From: an uncultured Pelagibacteraceae bacterium
GTDB lineage: Bacteria > Pseudomonadota > Alphaproteobacteria > Pelagibacterales > Pelagibacteraceae
DNA: 64,000 nt
NCBI GenBank assembly: GCA_902579285.1
Contig: CACHGA010000001.1
Location: forward strand, 124,001-188,000
Direction: 5' to 3'
Notes under the pieces: generated by a model
Told to the model about the DNA's origin: nothing
The model's database searches: none
The model's input: only the letters and a program-made list of their open reading frames with translations
Part shown: in pieces, positions 49,117-59,357 of the stretch
Layout: the number at the start of each line of letters is the position of its first letter
How positions within the stretch are numbered: position 1 is the first letter of the stretch
Program-made: the position numbers and the translations under genes

Positions 49117-49929
49117 ATGAAACAAATAAAATCTAGCGCCGAAGGAAAAATACTTACATTTAAAAGTATATTCATCTCAGATGTTCATCTAGGAACAGTT
49201 GGTTGCCAAGCAAATAAACTCTTAGAATTTTATAAACACACAAGATCAGAAAATCTTTATTTGGTGGGAGACATCTTCGATATTTGGGCTCTCAAAAAAA
49301 GTTTTTTTTGGCCACAAGAACACAATGATGTCATTCAAAAAACTCTTAGAAAGGCAAGACACGGTACAAAAGTAAAATATATTACAGGAAACCACGATGA
49401 GATTTTTAGAAAGTTTGTTCCAATAAATTTTGGTGATGTTGAGTTAATAAACAAATGTATACATGAAACAGTTGATAAAAAAAAATATGTGGTAATTCAT
49501 GGAGACCAGTGGGATGGTGTTATGAAATATGCACCCTGGTTATCTAAAGTGGGTGCCATCGCTTATAATTTATTATTAAGACTAAATAATTTAGTAAATT
49601 TTATTAGAAACATTTTTGGCAAGGAGAAGTGGTCGCTTGCAAAATTTTTAAAAAATAAAGTAAAGAATGCAGTTAAATATATAGGTGATTATGAAAAAAC
49701 TGTATCTAGCTACGGTAAAAAGAAAAATGTCGACGGAATTATTTGTGGACATATTCATAAAGCTTCAAATCAAAATTTTGATGGAGTGAACTATTTAAAT
49801 TGTGGTGATTGGGTAGAGAACTGCACTGCTCTTGTAGAGCATCTAGATGGAAAAATGGAAATTATTAAGTGGGATGAAATTAGACAAGAAGTGGTAAATT
49901 ACAGAACTCAGCTTAAAGAGGTAGTTTAA
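49117..49929 (+). CDS. PlcP-like metallophosphoesterase (phospholipid remodelling / UDP-2,3-diacylglucosamine hydrolase family)
   Basis: FISDVHLGTVGCQANKLLEF, GDIFDIWALKK, ITGNHDE, VIHGDQWDG, CGHIHKA; followed by Agt-like GT. Confidence 0.85.
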   Translation: MKQIKSSAEGKILTFKSIFISDVHLGTVGCQANKLLEFYKHTRSENLYLVGDIFDIWALKKSFFWPQEHNDVIQKTLRKARHGTKVKYITGNHDEIFRKFVPINFGDVELINKCIHETVDKKKYVVIHGDQWDGVMKYAPWLSKVGAIAYNLLLRLNNLVNFIRNIFGKEKWSLAKFLKNKVKNAVKYIGDYEKTVSSYGKKKNVDGIICGHIHKASNQNFDGVNYLNCGDWVENCTALVEHLDGKMEIIKWDEIRQEVVNYRTQLKEVV

Positions 49930-49934
49930 CATTT

Positions 49935-50969
49935 ATGAGAATATTAATTATTACGGATGCTTGTCCGGAACATGTTTTAAATGGTGTGACCAGATCTTAT
50001 TCAAGATTAGAAATTGAATTAAAAAAAATGGGTCACAAAGTCAGCTACATTAAACCTACTCAATTTTTCACAGTTCCAATGCCCAAATATAATGAAATCA
50101 AATTAGCCATAAATGTATGGAAGGTTGGTAAATTAATTAAAAAAGAAATGATCGAAGCACAAAATAATAATGAACAGTTTAGAATACATATTGCTACAGA
50201 GGGACCTTTAGGACTATCAGCTAGAAGATATTTAGGTAGAAATAAGATAAAATTTACTTCAAGTTTTCACACTAGATTTGATAAATATCTAAAATTATAT
50301 CTCCCTATAATACCCGAAAAAATATCCCAAAAATTTTTAAGTAACTTTCACAACAAAGCTGAAAGGGTATTAGTCACTACAGAGTCGATGAAAAAAGAAT
50401 TAAGCGATATAGGGGTAATTAATGACAAAATGGTTGTTTGGACAAGAGGGGCAGATCATTTAGGAGAACCAAAGAAAATGACATTAAATTACAACAAACC
50501 AATTTTTGTTTATGTAGGAAGGATCGCATTGGAAAAAAATATTAAAGATTTTTTAGACCTTGATTTACCAGGTAAAAAAATATTAGTTGGTACAGGCCCC
50601 CATTTAAAAAAACTCACAAAAGAGTATCCTGATGCTAAGTTTGTTGGTCAAAAAACGAACGGTGAATTAGCTTCTTATTTTGCATCAGCTGACGTTTTTG
50701 TTTTTCCATCAAAAACGGAAACATTTGGAATTGTATGTATAGAGTCTTTGATGGCAGGAACACCCGTAGCAGGTTACGCTGATTGCCCAGGTACAATGGA
50801 TATTTTTAAATTAGCTAATGGAAAATCAATTGGTTGTCTTGATAAAGATTTAAAAAAAGCGGCTTTGACAGCTTTAAAAGCAGATAGAGACAACTGTAAA
50901 GAATTTGCTAAACAATTTACTTGGAAGAGATGTGCAGAGATATTTATCAATAACACTGCAGTAAACTAA
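49935..50969 (+). CDS. GT4 glycosyltransferase, Agt-like (glycosyl-diacylglycerol synthesis candidate)
   Basis: IITDACPEHVLNGVTRSYSRLEIELKKMGH, FSSFHTRFDKYL-type region, FPSKTETFGIVCIESLMAGTPV. Confidence 0.83.
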   Translation: MRILIITDACPEHVLNGVTRSYSRLEIELKKMGHKVSYIKPTQFFTVPMPKYNEIKLAINVWKVGKLIKKEMIEAQNNNEQFRIHIATEGPLGLSARRYLGRNKIKFTSSFHTRFDKYLKLYLPIIPEKISQKFLSNFHNKAERVLVTTESMKKELSDIGVINDKMVVWTRGADHLGEPKKMTLNYNKPIFVYVGRIALEKNIKDFLDLDLPGKKILVGTGPHLKKLTKEYPDAKFVGQKTNGELASYFASADVFVFPSKTETFGIVCIESLMAGTPVAGYADCPGTMDIFKLANGKSIGCLDKDLKKAALTALKADRDNCKEFAKQFTWKRCAEIFINNTAVN

Positions 50970-51016
50970 GACATATCTCCCCTTTAAATTAACCTTACTT
51001 CAACTATAATTAATTA

Positions 51017-52222
51017 ATGGATTTACTCTTTATATTAATAGGCGCAGGTCTTGCTATATTTGTTATATTCGTATCTTTTAAAAGCATCGGAGCAGGTATA
51101 GCCGCAAAATCAGAAATAAATAGACAAAAAGACAAACTAAAATCAGGTGATAAAGAAGAGGGGATAGAAGACATCACCAATGAAAATATTGAAAAAACTA
51201 ATGAGCAAGTAAAGATTATAAATCAAATCGATGATCTAATTTTAATTGTAGATAAATTTAAAAATATCAAATTTTTTAATAATAGTGCAAAAAAAAAATT
51301 TGGAGCAAATAATTTAAATAAGCACGTAGCTACATTATTGAGAGTTCCTGATTTACTCCAAAATATTGATTTAGTGCTTTTAAAAAAAGAGACAATTACT
51401 ATGGATTTAGAATTATCCTCTCCCTCATTTCAGTTCTTTAAAGTTCATCTATTCTCTGGACCGACCTCATATGTCGATGATCCTGATTCAGTTGTTTTAT
51501 TTCTAAAAGATTTAACTGATATTATAAAAGCGCAAAGGTTTAAATCTGATTTTGTAGCTAATGTCAGCCATGAACTTAAAACGCCTTTAGTTTCTATTAA
51601 AGGATTTTTAGAAACTATAAGCGGACATGCGAAAGATGATTTAGAAGCTCAAAAAAAATTCATACCGATAATGCTTGAGCAAGCTGATAGGATGGAAAGC
51701 TTAATTAAAGATTTACTTTCATTAAGTAGAATTGAGTTAGAGGAACATATACAGCCTCAAGATAAAGTAAATTTAAAAGAAATTTTAAGTAACGTTGAAG
51801 ATATCCATCAAAAAAATTTAAAATCTTTTGAATTTAAAAATAATATAAAAGATGATTTCTTTATTAAAGGCGATCATGAAAAATTAATTGAAGTTTTTTC
51901 AAATATTATTGATAACAGTATAAAATATTCAGAAAAAAATAAAAAAATTGAGGTTAATTGTAAGCAAGGTAACGGAAAAGTTATAGGAGACTCTTATACC
52001 GTGTCCATTAAAGATAATGGTATTGGGATTCCAACTGAACAACTTCCGAGAATTACTGAAAGATTTTTTAGAGTTGATGCCGCTAAAAGTAAAAAAGTTG
52101 GTGGCACTGGATTGGGAATGGCGATCGTGAAGCACATTGTTAATCAGCATAGAGGTGAGTTAGAAATAAAAAGCGAGGCTCAAAATGGCACCGAAATAAA
52201 GGTCCATTTTTCAAAATTTTAG
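51017..52222 (+). CDS. phoR: Phosphate regulon sensor kinase PhoR
   Basis: H-box FVANVSHELKTPLVSIKGFLETI, FSNIIDNSIKYSE, GGTGLGMAIVKHIVNQHRGEL; upstream of pst operon. Confidence 0.92.
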   Translation: MDLLFILIGAGLAIFVIFVSFKSIGAGIAAKSEINRQKDKLKSGDKEEGIEDITNENIEKTNEQVKIINQIDDLILIVDKFKNIKFFNNSAKKKFGANNLNKHVATLLRVPDLLQNIDLVLLKKETITMDLELSSPSFQFFKVHLFSGPTSYVDDPDSVVLFLKDLTDIIKAQRFKSDFVANVSHELKTPLVSIKGFLETISGHAKDDLEAQKKFIPIMLEQADRMESLIKDLLSLSRIELEEHIQPQDKVNLKEILSNVEDIHQKNLKSFEFKNNIKDDFFIKGDHEKLIEVFSNIIDNSIKYSEKNKKIEVNCKQGNGKVIGDSYTVSIKDNGIGIPTEQLPRITERFFRVDAAKSKKVGGTGLGMAIVKHIVNQHRGELEIKSEAQNGTEIKVHFSKF

Positions 52223-52285
52223 CAAATATTACAGTTTTATTAAATTTTGTCTTGAGATAGACGGCAAAATAGTTAAAGTTTTAGT

Positions 52286-52897
52286 ATGACTAGATTAATG
52301 AATTATATAAGTCTGGTTTTATTAAGTTTAATTTTTACAACTGTTAAAGCAGATGTAAATTTAATTGAGAAAACTTTGCGTTCTCAACCTCTTACAGTTT
52401 TTGATCTTGGACTTCTAAGACTGAAAAACGATCTTAGGCAAGCTAAAAACGATTTAGTACTTGAAGTAGATAGTAAAAATGTATCGACAATTTATACTGA
52501 AGCTTTATTTTCAAGACGATACGATGGAATTCAATTAATTGTGTCAGCACCGATGAGCACTCATTTAAATGCTAACTCTTACATTGTGGACTCAATTAAA
52601 TGTAGAAAAATTTTTGAAAAAGTTAAAAATAATCTTTTAAAAGGACAAAACGAGAGCAATATGATTCACTCACAAGCTGCATCTTATTTAAGTGAAGTAT
52701 TCACCGCTCCAACACAATGGAATGCTTGGAGATATGATAAAGGTTTTACTCAAAAATTAGTTAACTTTGTACAACTAGAAGTTACATTAAAGCCAACTCA
52801 ATCCTACGCAGTTAAAAATAAAGTAAGACCTTTTAGTTGCGGAGGGTCTTTATCCTCTGATTATGAGCAAATCGAGATAACTAGAAAGTTCAACTAA
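52286..52897 (+). CDS. Secreted protein of unknown function located between phoR and pstS
   Basis: Signal peptide (SLVLLSLIFTTVKA); 203 aa; no domain recognised. Confidence 0.7.
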   Translation: MTRLMNYISLVLLSLIFTTVKADVNLIEKTLRSQPLTVFDLGLLRLKNDLRQAKNDLVLEVDSKNVSTIYTEALFSRRYDGIQLIVSAPMSTHLNANSYIVDSIKCRKIFEKVKNNLLKGQNESNMIHSQAASYLSEVFTAPTQWNAWRYDKGFTQKLVNFVQLEVTLKPTQSYAVKNKVRPFSCGGSLSSDYEQIEITRKFN

Positions 52898-52919
52898 AAA
52901 GTTATCATTTTAATAAATT

Positions 52920-52938
52920 TGTAACACATCTGTAATAT
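52920..52938 (+). promoter_or_regulatory. Candidate Pho box upstream of pstS (TGTAACA-catc-TGTAATA)
   Basis: 11-bp-spaced direct repeat, ~70 bp before the pstS ATG. Confidence 0.7.
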
Positions 52939-53004
52939 TTAAGAGTCCTTTTAATTCTATGAGTCTTATGTTTGTTAATTAATTAATAAATGAAAGGATA
53001 AACA

Positions 53005-54009
53005 ATGAGAAAACTATCAATCGCTTTGGCTTCATTAGTTGCAATGTTAGTTGTAACTTCTGCTCAAGCTAGAGATCAGATTAAAATCGTTGGTTCTTCA
53101 ACTGTATTCCCGTATGCAACAATCGTTGCTGAAAGATTTGGTTCGTCTGGTAAATTTAAAACACCAGTGATCGAGTCAACAGGAACAGGTGGTGGAGCTA
53201 AATTATTCTGTGCCGGAGTTGGTACAGAGCACCCAGACGTAACAAATGCATCTAGAGCTATGAAGGCTAAAGAGTATGCGCTATGTCAAAAAAATGGTGT
53301 TGAAGAAATTGTAGAAATTACAGTTGGTAACGATGGAATAACTTTAGCTTATTCTAAAGATGCTAAACCAGTAAACTTTACAAAAAAACATTTATGGGCA
53401 GCATTAGCAAAAGAAGTTGCTAAAGATGGTGCGTTAGTACCAAATCCATATAAAAATTGGAGTGATATCGACTCATCATTACCAAACTACCCTATCAAAG
53501 TTATGGTACCTCCAGGAACATCAGGAACAAGAGATGCTTGGAATTCATTAGTAATGAAAAAAGGTATCGATGATGCTTCTAAAAAAGCTGGCGCTAAATA
53601 TAAAGCGTTAAGAGAAGATGGTGCGGTAATTGAGGTTGGTGAAAACGACTCACTAATTATCCAAAAATTAGCTGCGGACAAAGAAATGTTCGGTTTCTTT
53701 GGTTTCAGTTATTTCTTAGCTGCAAAAGATAAATTGCAAGCTGCAAGCATTGAAGGTGGTCAACCAAGTCTATCTTCGATTCAAGATTACAGTTACGCAG
53801 TTGCAAGACCTTTATTCTTCTACGTGAAAAAAGCTCACGTTGGAGTTGTACCTGGCTTACATGAATTCGTAAAAGAGTTCACAAGTAAAAAAGCTATGGG
53901 CACAAAAGGTTATTTAACTGATATTGGGCTAGTACCTCTAGATAGCAAGTTATACAAAACTTCTAGAACTAACGCTACAAAGTTAGTTAACATGCCTGCT
54001 AAGAAGTAG
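53005..54009 (+). CDS. pstS: Phosphate ABC transporter substrate-binding protein
   Basis: Signal peptide; IKIVGSSTVFPYATIVAERFG, PPGTSGTRDAWNSLV. Confidence 0.96.
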   Translation: MRKLSIALASLVAMLVVTSAQARDQIKIVGSSTVFPYATIVAERFGSSGKFKTPVIESTGTGGGAKLFCAGVGTEHPDVTNASRAMKAKEYALCQKNGVEEIVEITVGNDGITLAYSKDAKPVNFTKKHLWAALAKEVAKDGALVPNPYKNWSDIDSSLPNYPIKVMVPPGTSGTRDAWNSLVMKKGIDDASKKAGAKYKALREDGAVIEVGENDSLIIQKLAADKEMFGFFGFSYFLAAKDKLQAASIEGGQPSLSSIQDYSYAVARPLFFYVKKAHVGVVPGLHEFVKEFTSKKAMGTKGYLTDIGLVPLDSKLYKTSRTNATKLVNMPAKK

Positions 54010-54023
54010 TAGTATCAATTCAA

Positions 54024-54052
54024 CAAAAAGGGGGTATTTTACCCCCTTTTTT
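54024..54052 (+). terminator. Intrinsic terminator/attenuator between pstS and pstC
   Basis: AAAAAGGGGGTA-TTT-TACCCCCTTTTTT, perfect inverted repeat with T-tract. Confidence 0.9.
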
Positions 54053-54069
54053 ATCTTTGAAAACTCAAC

Positions 54070-55446
54070 ATGAATTTAATACTTGTAACTTTTATTATTC
54101 TCTTAGCTTTCACAAGTTATTATTTCGGTAGAAAAAAAGCCTTAGTTATTCAATCATCACAAAGACTTACGGCATTACCAAAATTTTATGGATATTATTT
54201 AGCTGCGTGGTGTGCTGCACCAGCACTAATAATTTTTGTCCTATGGTCAGTTTTTGAACCATCAATCGTTAAAACATTTATTTTACAAGATTACACCGAC
54301 CAAAATTTAACTAAAAATGAGCTTCAGCTAATTTACACAAAAGTTAAAGCATTAGCCGTAGGAACTTACACGGGAAATATTACTAATTTTTTAGATGAGT
54401 CTGCCAATAAGTATATTCAACTAAAAGGAATAGCCAACAGTGCTAAAGTAGCAATTATTTTAGCAATTTTAATTTTCTCTCTGAGTTTTGCATATAGATC
54501 TGTTCAGAAAAATGATCGAATGAGAGAACCAGTAGAAATTTTTCTTAAATGGGTATTATTTGTTGCATCATTAGGCGCAGTTTTAGTTACAATCGGAATA
54601 ATTTTTTCACTTTTATTCGAAGCGATTAGATTTTTTCAAGCAGTAAAAATCTTTGACTTTATATTCGGAACTCATTGGTATCCTGCTAAAACTTTTGTAA
54701 GAGATGGCCAGCCAGATCCTGAATTAATGAAGGATGCTTTCGGAGCTGTACCTTTATTTGCCGGAACTTTTTTTATTGCTTTTATTGCTATGTGTGTTGC
54801 CATCCCCATAGGTTTGTTAAGCGGGATTTATCTATCTGAGTATGCCGGAAGAGGCGTGAGAAAATATGCGAAACCTATTATTGAGATTTTAGCTGGTATT
54901 CCAACAGTGGTATACGGTTTTTTTGCAGCTTTAACCGTCGGTCCTTTTGTTAAAGAAATAGGTAACGCTATGGGTTTAGAAGTTTCATCGGAGAGCGCTT
55001 TAGCTGCAGGAGCAGTTATGGGAGTAATGATAATTCCTTTTATTTCAAGTTTAAGCGATGACGTTATAACAGCAGTACCGCAAAATTTAAGAGATGGAAG
55101 TTACGCAATGGGCGCAACAAAATCTGAGACTGTAAAAAAAGTAATTTTTCCAGCAGCCTTACCTGGTATTGTAGGTTCGATACTTTTAGCAGTATCGAGA
55201 GCGGTGGGAGAAACAATGATTGTTGTAATGGCCTCAGGACTAGCGGCTAATCTTACAATGAATCCACTTGAATCAACCTCAACCATTACAGCGCAAATCG
55301 TAGTAATTTTAATTGGAGACCAACAATTCGGAGATCCAAAAACTCAATCAGCTTTTGCCTTAGGAATATCTTTATTTATAGTAACTTTATTCTTAAATGT
55401 AATCGCTCTTTCAGTTGTTAAAAGATATAGGGAAAAATATGAATAA
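54070..55446 (+). CDS. pstC: Phosphate ABC transporter permease PstC
   Basis: IPIGLLSGIYLSEYAGRGVRKYAKPIIEILAGIPTVVYGFFA, MGATKSETVKKVIFPAALPGI. Confidence 0.95.
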   Translation: MNLILVTFIILLAFTSYYFGRKKALVIQSSQRLTALPKFYGYYLAAWCAAPALIIFVLWSVFEPSIVKTFILQDYTDQNLTKNELQLIYTKVKALAVGTYTGNITNFLDESANKYIQLKGIANSAKVAIILAILIFSLSFAYRSVQKNDRMREPVEIFLKWVLFVASLGAVLVTIGIIFSLLFEAIRFFQAVKIFDFIFGTHWYPAKTFVRDGQPDPELMKDAFGAVPLFAGTFFIAFIAMCVAIPIGLLSGIYLSEYAGRGVRKYAKPIIEILAGIPTVVYGFFAALTVGPFVKEIGNAMGLEVSSESALAAGAVMGVMIIPFISSLSDDVITAVPQNLRDGSYAMGATKSETVKKVIFPAALPGIVGSILLAVSRAVGETMIVVMASGLAANLTMNPLESTSTITAQIVVILIGDQQFGDPKTQSAFALGISLFIVTLFLNVIALSVVKRYREKYE

Positions 55447-56710
55447 TTATAAGAAAAATTTATTAAAAAAAAGATATAACGCTGAAAGAAGATTTCAATG
55501 GTATGGCAAAATAGCTATAGGATTAGCTTTAACCTTTTTAGCAGTTTTTATGTTTCAAATATTTTCAAAAGGTTACTCAGCTTTCCAAAAAACTTGGATA
55601 GTAACTGAAGTTCATTATGATAAAGAATTACTTTTAATCGATGCAGAAAGCCCATCAAAAGATGATTTAGAAAATGCAGACTATTATGATGTTGCTTATA
55701 AAGCTATGACCTCATTAGATCCTGGACTTCCTGAAGAAGAGGATCGTCAATTGATTCAAATGGTTTCGTATAAATACGAGACAGAAGTTAAAGATCTACT
55801 TTTAAAAAATCCAGACTTTCTAGGTAAAATAGTACCCATAAAATTAACAGCTTCTGATGATGTTGATCAAGTTCATAAGGGAAATTATCCAAGAGATATC
55901 CCTGAAAAGAATAGAAGAGTAAATGATTATCAGCTGCAGATTTACGATATGCTTAATGAGAGAGGAGATATTTTATCAGAGTTTAATATTAGTTTCTTTA
56001 CAAATCCCGACTCAAGAGAGGCAGAACTAGCAGGTATAGCTAGCTCGTTTATGGGAACAGTTTTTAGTATATTAGTATGTTTAGCGTTTTCATTTCCTAT
56101 TGCAGTGCTAGCAGCAATTTATCTCGAGGAATTTGCACCAAAAAATAAATTTACAGATTTTATAGAAGTAAACATTAACAATTTGGCAGCCGTTCCATCG
56201 ATAGTATTTGGTTTGCTAGGTCTGGGTATTTTATTAGCAGTTTTTAATTTACCAAGGTCGACACCACTTGTCGGAGGAATTACTCTGTCACTTATGACAC
56301 TACCAACAATAATTATTGCTGCAAGAGCATCATTAAAAGCTGTACCACCAAGTATAAGAGAAGCTGCTTTAGCGATGGGTGCAAGTAATATGCAAACGAC
56401 CATGCATCATACTGTTCCACTATCAATGCCCGGAACCTTATCTGGAACGATAATTGGCTTAGCTCAAGCTTTAGGAGAAACAGCCCCTTTAATTTTAATA
56501 GGAATGGTTGCTTTTGTTAATACAATTCCTGGCACGCCAGTTGATCCTGCTGCAAGTTTACCAGTACAGATATATATATGGTCAGAAAGCGCTGAGAGGG
56601 GTTTCGTTGAAAAAGTATCTGCATGTATTATGGTGCTTCTAGCTTTTTTAATTTTAATGAACTTGGCAGCTCAAATAGTTAGACACAAATTTGAAAAGAA
56701 ATGGAGTTAA
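55439..56710 (+). CDS. pstA: Phosphate ABC transporter permease PstA
   Basis: FPIAVLAAIYLEEFAPKN, NNLAAVPSIVFGLLGLGIL, MGASNMQTTMHHTVPLSMPG; ATG at 55439 preferred over the track start at 55415. Confidence 0.95.
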   Translation: MNNYKKNLLKKRYNAERRFQWYGKIAIGLALTFLAVFMFQIFSKGYSAFQKTWIVTEVHYDKELLLIDAESPSKDDLENADYYDVAYKAMTSLDPGLPEEEDRQLIQMVSYKYETEVKDLLLKNPDFLGKIVPIKLTASDDVDQVHKGNYPRDIPEKNRRVNDYQLQIYDMLNERGDILSEFNISFFTNPDSREAELAGIASSFMGTVFSILVCLAFSFPIAVLAAIYLEEFAPKNKFTDFIEVNINNLAAVPSIVFGLLGLGILLAVFNLPRSTPLVGGITLSLMTLPTIIIAARASLKAVPPSIREAALAMGASNMQTTMHHTVPLSMPGTLSGTIIGLAQALGETAPLILIGMVAFVNTIPGTPVDPAASLPVQIYIWSESAERGFVEKVSACIMVLLAFLILMNLAAQIVRHKFEKKWS

Positions 56711-57466
56711 ATGAGTAAAATTATAGCAGAAAATGTAAATGTATATTACGGATCTAAACAGGCATTATTTGATGTCTCTATAGATATTGCAGAAAAAGAG
56801 GTTACAGCTTTAATTGGACCATCTGGATGTGGAAAGTCTACTTTCTTAAGATGCTTGAACAGAATGAACGATGTTATAGATATTTGTAGAGTTGAAGGTA
56901 GTATTAAAATGGATGACCTAGAACTCAACTCAAGAAAATTAGATGTTGTGAGACTTAGGGAAAACGTTGGTATGGTTTTTCAAAAACCCAATCCGTTCCC
57001 TAAAACAATTTATGAAAATGTAGCTTATGGACCTACTATTCACGGTATTGCACAGAGCAAAGAAGAAATGGATCAAATAGTTGAAACAAGTCTGAAAAAA
57101 GCTGCCCTGTGGAACGAAGTTAAAGATAGACTTGATGAAATCGGAACTGGTTTATCAGGAGGTCAACAGCAACGACTATGTATTGCAAGAGCTATATCTG
57201 TAAGCCCAGAAGTGATTCTTATGGATGAACCATGTTCAGCGCTTGACCCAATAGCAACAGCTCAAATTGAAGAACTTATAGATGATCTTAAAAAAGAGGT
57301 TACAATTGTAATAGTTACCCACTCAATGTCACAAGCAGCTAGGGTATCTCAAAAAACAGGTTTCTTTCATTTGGGAAAACTTATAGAATTTGGATCAACA
57401 GAAAAAATATTTAAAAATCCTGACAAACAACAAACTCAGGATTACATTACAGGAAGGTTTGGTTAA
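56711..57466 (+). CDS. pstB: Phosphate ABC transporter ATP-binding protein
   Basis: [51 protein letters not shown]. Confidence 0.98.
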   Translation: MSKIIAENVNVYYGSKQALFDVSIDIAEKEVTALIGPSGCGKSTFLRCLNRMNDVIDICRVEGSIKMDDLELNSRKLDVVRLRENVGMVFQKPNPFPKTIYENVAYGPTIHGIAQSKEEMDQIVETSLKKAALWNEVKDRLDEIGTGLSGGQQQRLCIARAISVSPEVILMDEPCSALDPIATAQIEELIDDLKKEVTIVIVTHSMSQAARVSQKTGFFHLGKLIEFGSTEKIFKNPDKQQTQDYITGRFG

Positions 57467-58146
57467 TGAGTGAAAAACCGCACATTGTAAAATCTTACGA
57501 AGAGCAACTTCAGTTATTAAAAGATACAATAGTGAAAATGGGAACGGGTGTTGAGAAACAGCTAGAAAACGCTATTCAATCTTTAGTTAAAAAAGACATT
57601 AACTTAGCAGAAAAATCTATCAAAGATGACGAATTGACTGATAAATATGAAATAAATATAGAAGAGCAAGTTGTAAATTTGATTGCCTTAAGGCAACCTA
57701 TGGCAATAGATTTAAGAGAAACAGTTGTTGCTTTAAAAGTTTCTTCAGACTTAGAGAGAATTGGTGATTTAGCAAAAAACATCTCAAAACGATTAAGTAA
57801 AATTGGAACCGATTTACCTAATGATATAACTAAAAATTTCGAAATAGCTGGTCTAAAAGCATCAAAACAAGTTAATGCAGTTTTAAATTCGTATTTACAT
57901 AGAGCTAAAGATACAGCAGAAAATGTTTGGAATTCTGATGAAGAAATAGATCAAATGACTAATGCTAATATGGAAGCTGCAGTAAAGCATTTAGAAAAAA
58001 ATAAAAACGATATACAAAAAATAACCCAACTACTTTTCATGCTTAAAAATATAGAGAGGATTGGAGATCATGCAACTAATATTGCAGAGCAAGTTTATTT
58101 TCTGATTACAGGAGATTATTTAGAGGGAGACCGACCAAAGGGATAA
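57466..58146 (+). CDS. phoU: Phosphate signalling complex protein PhoU
   Basis: Two PhoU repeats: VALKVSSDLERIGDLAKNI, FMLKNIERIGDHATNIAEQVYFL. Confidence 0.96.
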   Translation: MSEKPHIVKSYEEQLQLLKDTIVKMGTGVEKQLENAIQSLVKKDINLAEKSIKDDELTDKYEINIEEQVVNLIALRQPMAIDLRETVVALKVSSDLERIGDLAKNISKRLSKIGTDLPNDITKNFEIAGLKASKQVNAVLNSYLHRAKDTAENVWNSDEEIDQMTNANMEAAVKHLEKNKNDIQKITQLLFMLKNIERIGDHATNIAEQVYFLITGDYLEGDRPKG

Positions 58147-58829
58147 TGAGGGCAAATTTATTCATAGTTGAAGATGAAATGCCCATCGTAACTTTGCTTA
58201 AATACAATTTAGAAAAAGAGGGTCACAAAGTTGATTATGCAGTCAATGGAGAAGAAGCTATTAGAAATATAAAGGAGAAAAATCCTGATTTAATTTTATT
58301 AGATTGGATGTTGCCAGATATCTCAGGTGTTGAAGTCTGTAAAAATTTGAAAAGAAGCAATCTTCACAAAAATATCCCAATCATTATGTTAACAGCCAAA
58401 GGTGAAGAAGAAGACAAACTAAAAGGATTTGAAACAGGAGCAGATGACTACGTAACTAAGCCATTCAGCCAAAAAGAACTTATTGCAAGAGTTAACGCTT
58501 TACTAAAGAGATCTAAACCAAGTGTTGCCGCTGATGTTGTAGTATTTGAGGATCTAAAAGTAGATAGAGTTCAACGAAGAGTTTATAGAGCAGATAAGCA
58601 AGTTATAGTTGGTCCTACAGAATTTAAACTAATTGATTTTTTAATAAAGAATCCAAAAAGAGTATATTCGCGTGAGCAACTTTTAAATTCTGTATGGGGA
58701 GATGATATTTATGTGGAGTCCAGAACTATAGATGTTCATATTAGAAGACTAAGAAAAGCAATAAATATTGATAGCAAGAAAGATCTTATCAGAACAGTTA
58801 GATCTGCCGGTTACTCATTAGATGCCTGA
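58146..58829 (+). CDS. phoB: Phosphate regulon response regulator PhoB
   Basis: FIVEDEMPIVTLLKYNL, LLDWMLPDISGVEVC, RTVRSAGYSLDA. Confidence 0.95.
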   Translation: MRANLFIVEDEMPIVTLLKYNLEKEGHKVDYAVNGEEAIRNIKEKNPDLILLDWMLPDISGVEVCKNLKRSNLHKNIPIIMLTAKGEEEDKLKGFETGADDYVTKPFSQKELIARVNALLKRSKPSVAADVVVFEDLKVDRVQRRVYRADKQVIVGPTEFKLIDFLIKNPKRVYSREQLLNSVWGDDIYVESRTIDVHIRRLRKAINIDSKKDLIRTVRSAGYSLDA

Positions 58830-59335
58830 AGATCTTTTGGCTTTATAAATGAAATTAATTTTCCTTTAACTTTTGATAACCTCTCCCAATCATTGAAATT
58901 AAAGTTTACTTCGGCAACGGCTGCAGTAGGAAATTTTCTTTTTAAATTTTCAAATTGATCAGAATTTTCTTTAAGACAGATTCGATTTATTAGTTCACTC
59001 ATTGAAGGTTCATGATTGATTAAAAGTAAAGTTTTATAATTATCACCTGTTTGTTTTAAGATACGAATAATTTCATCCTCACTAGCGTGATAAAGCGCCT
59101 TTTTTTTAATAATTTTTTTAAAACTGATTTTTTCTGACAATATATCTAATGTTTGCATTGTCCTTTTAGAGGATGAGCAATAAACTAAATCAAATTTTAA
59201 TTTCTTTTTAATAAAAAATTCACAAATTAATTTTGCTGAATTTACTCCCCTTTTATTCAATGGCCTGTCATGATCATCTAAATCTGGAAAATCCCAACTA
59301 GATTTAGCATGTCTCATCGCATATAATTTAAACAT
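58811..59335 (-). CDS. SixA-like phosphohistidine phosphatase
   Basis: YAMRHAKSSWDFPDLDDHDRPLNKRG, LLLINHEPSMSELI. Confidence 0.88.
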   Translation of the reverse strand: MFKLYAMRHAKSSWDFPDLDDHDRPLNKRGVNSAKLICEFFIKKKLKFDLVYCSSSKRTMQTLDILSEKISFKKIIKKKALYHASEDEIIRILKQTGDNYKTLLLINHEPSMSELINRICLKENSDQFENLKRKFPTAAVAEVNFNFNDWERLSKVKGKLISFIKPKDLQASNE

Positions 59336-59357
59336 ATTTTTAATTTAACATTTATAT

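Noticed and set aside
59328-59352. Possible Pho box upstream of ppk (AAACAT...TTAACAT)
   Set aside because: The repeats are spaced 16 bp, not 11 bp, and match the half-site poorly.
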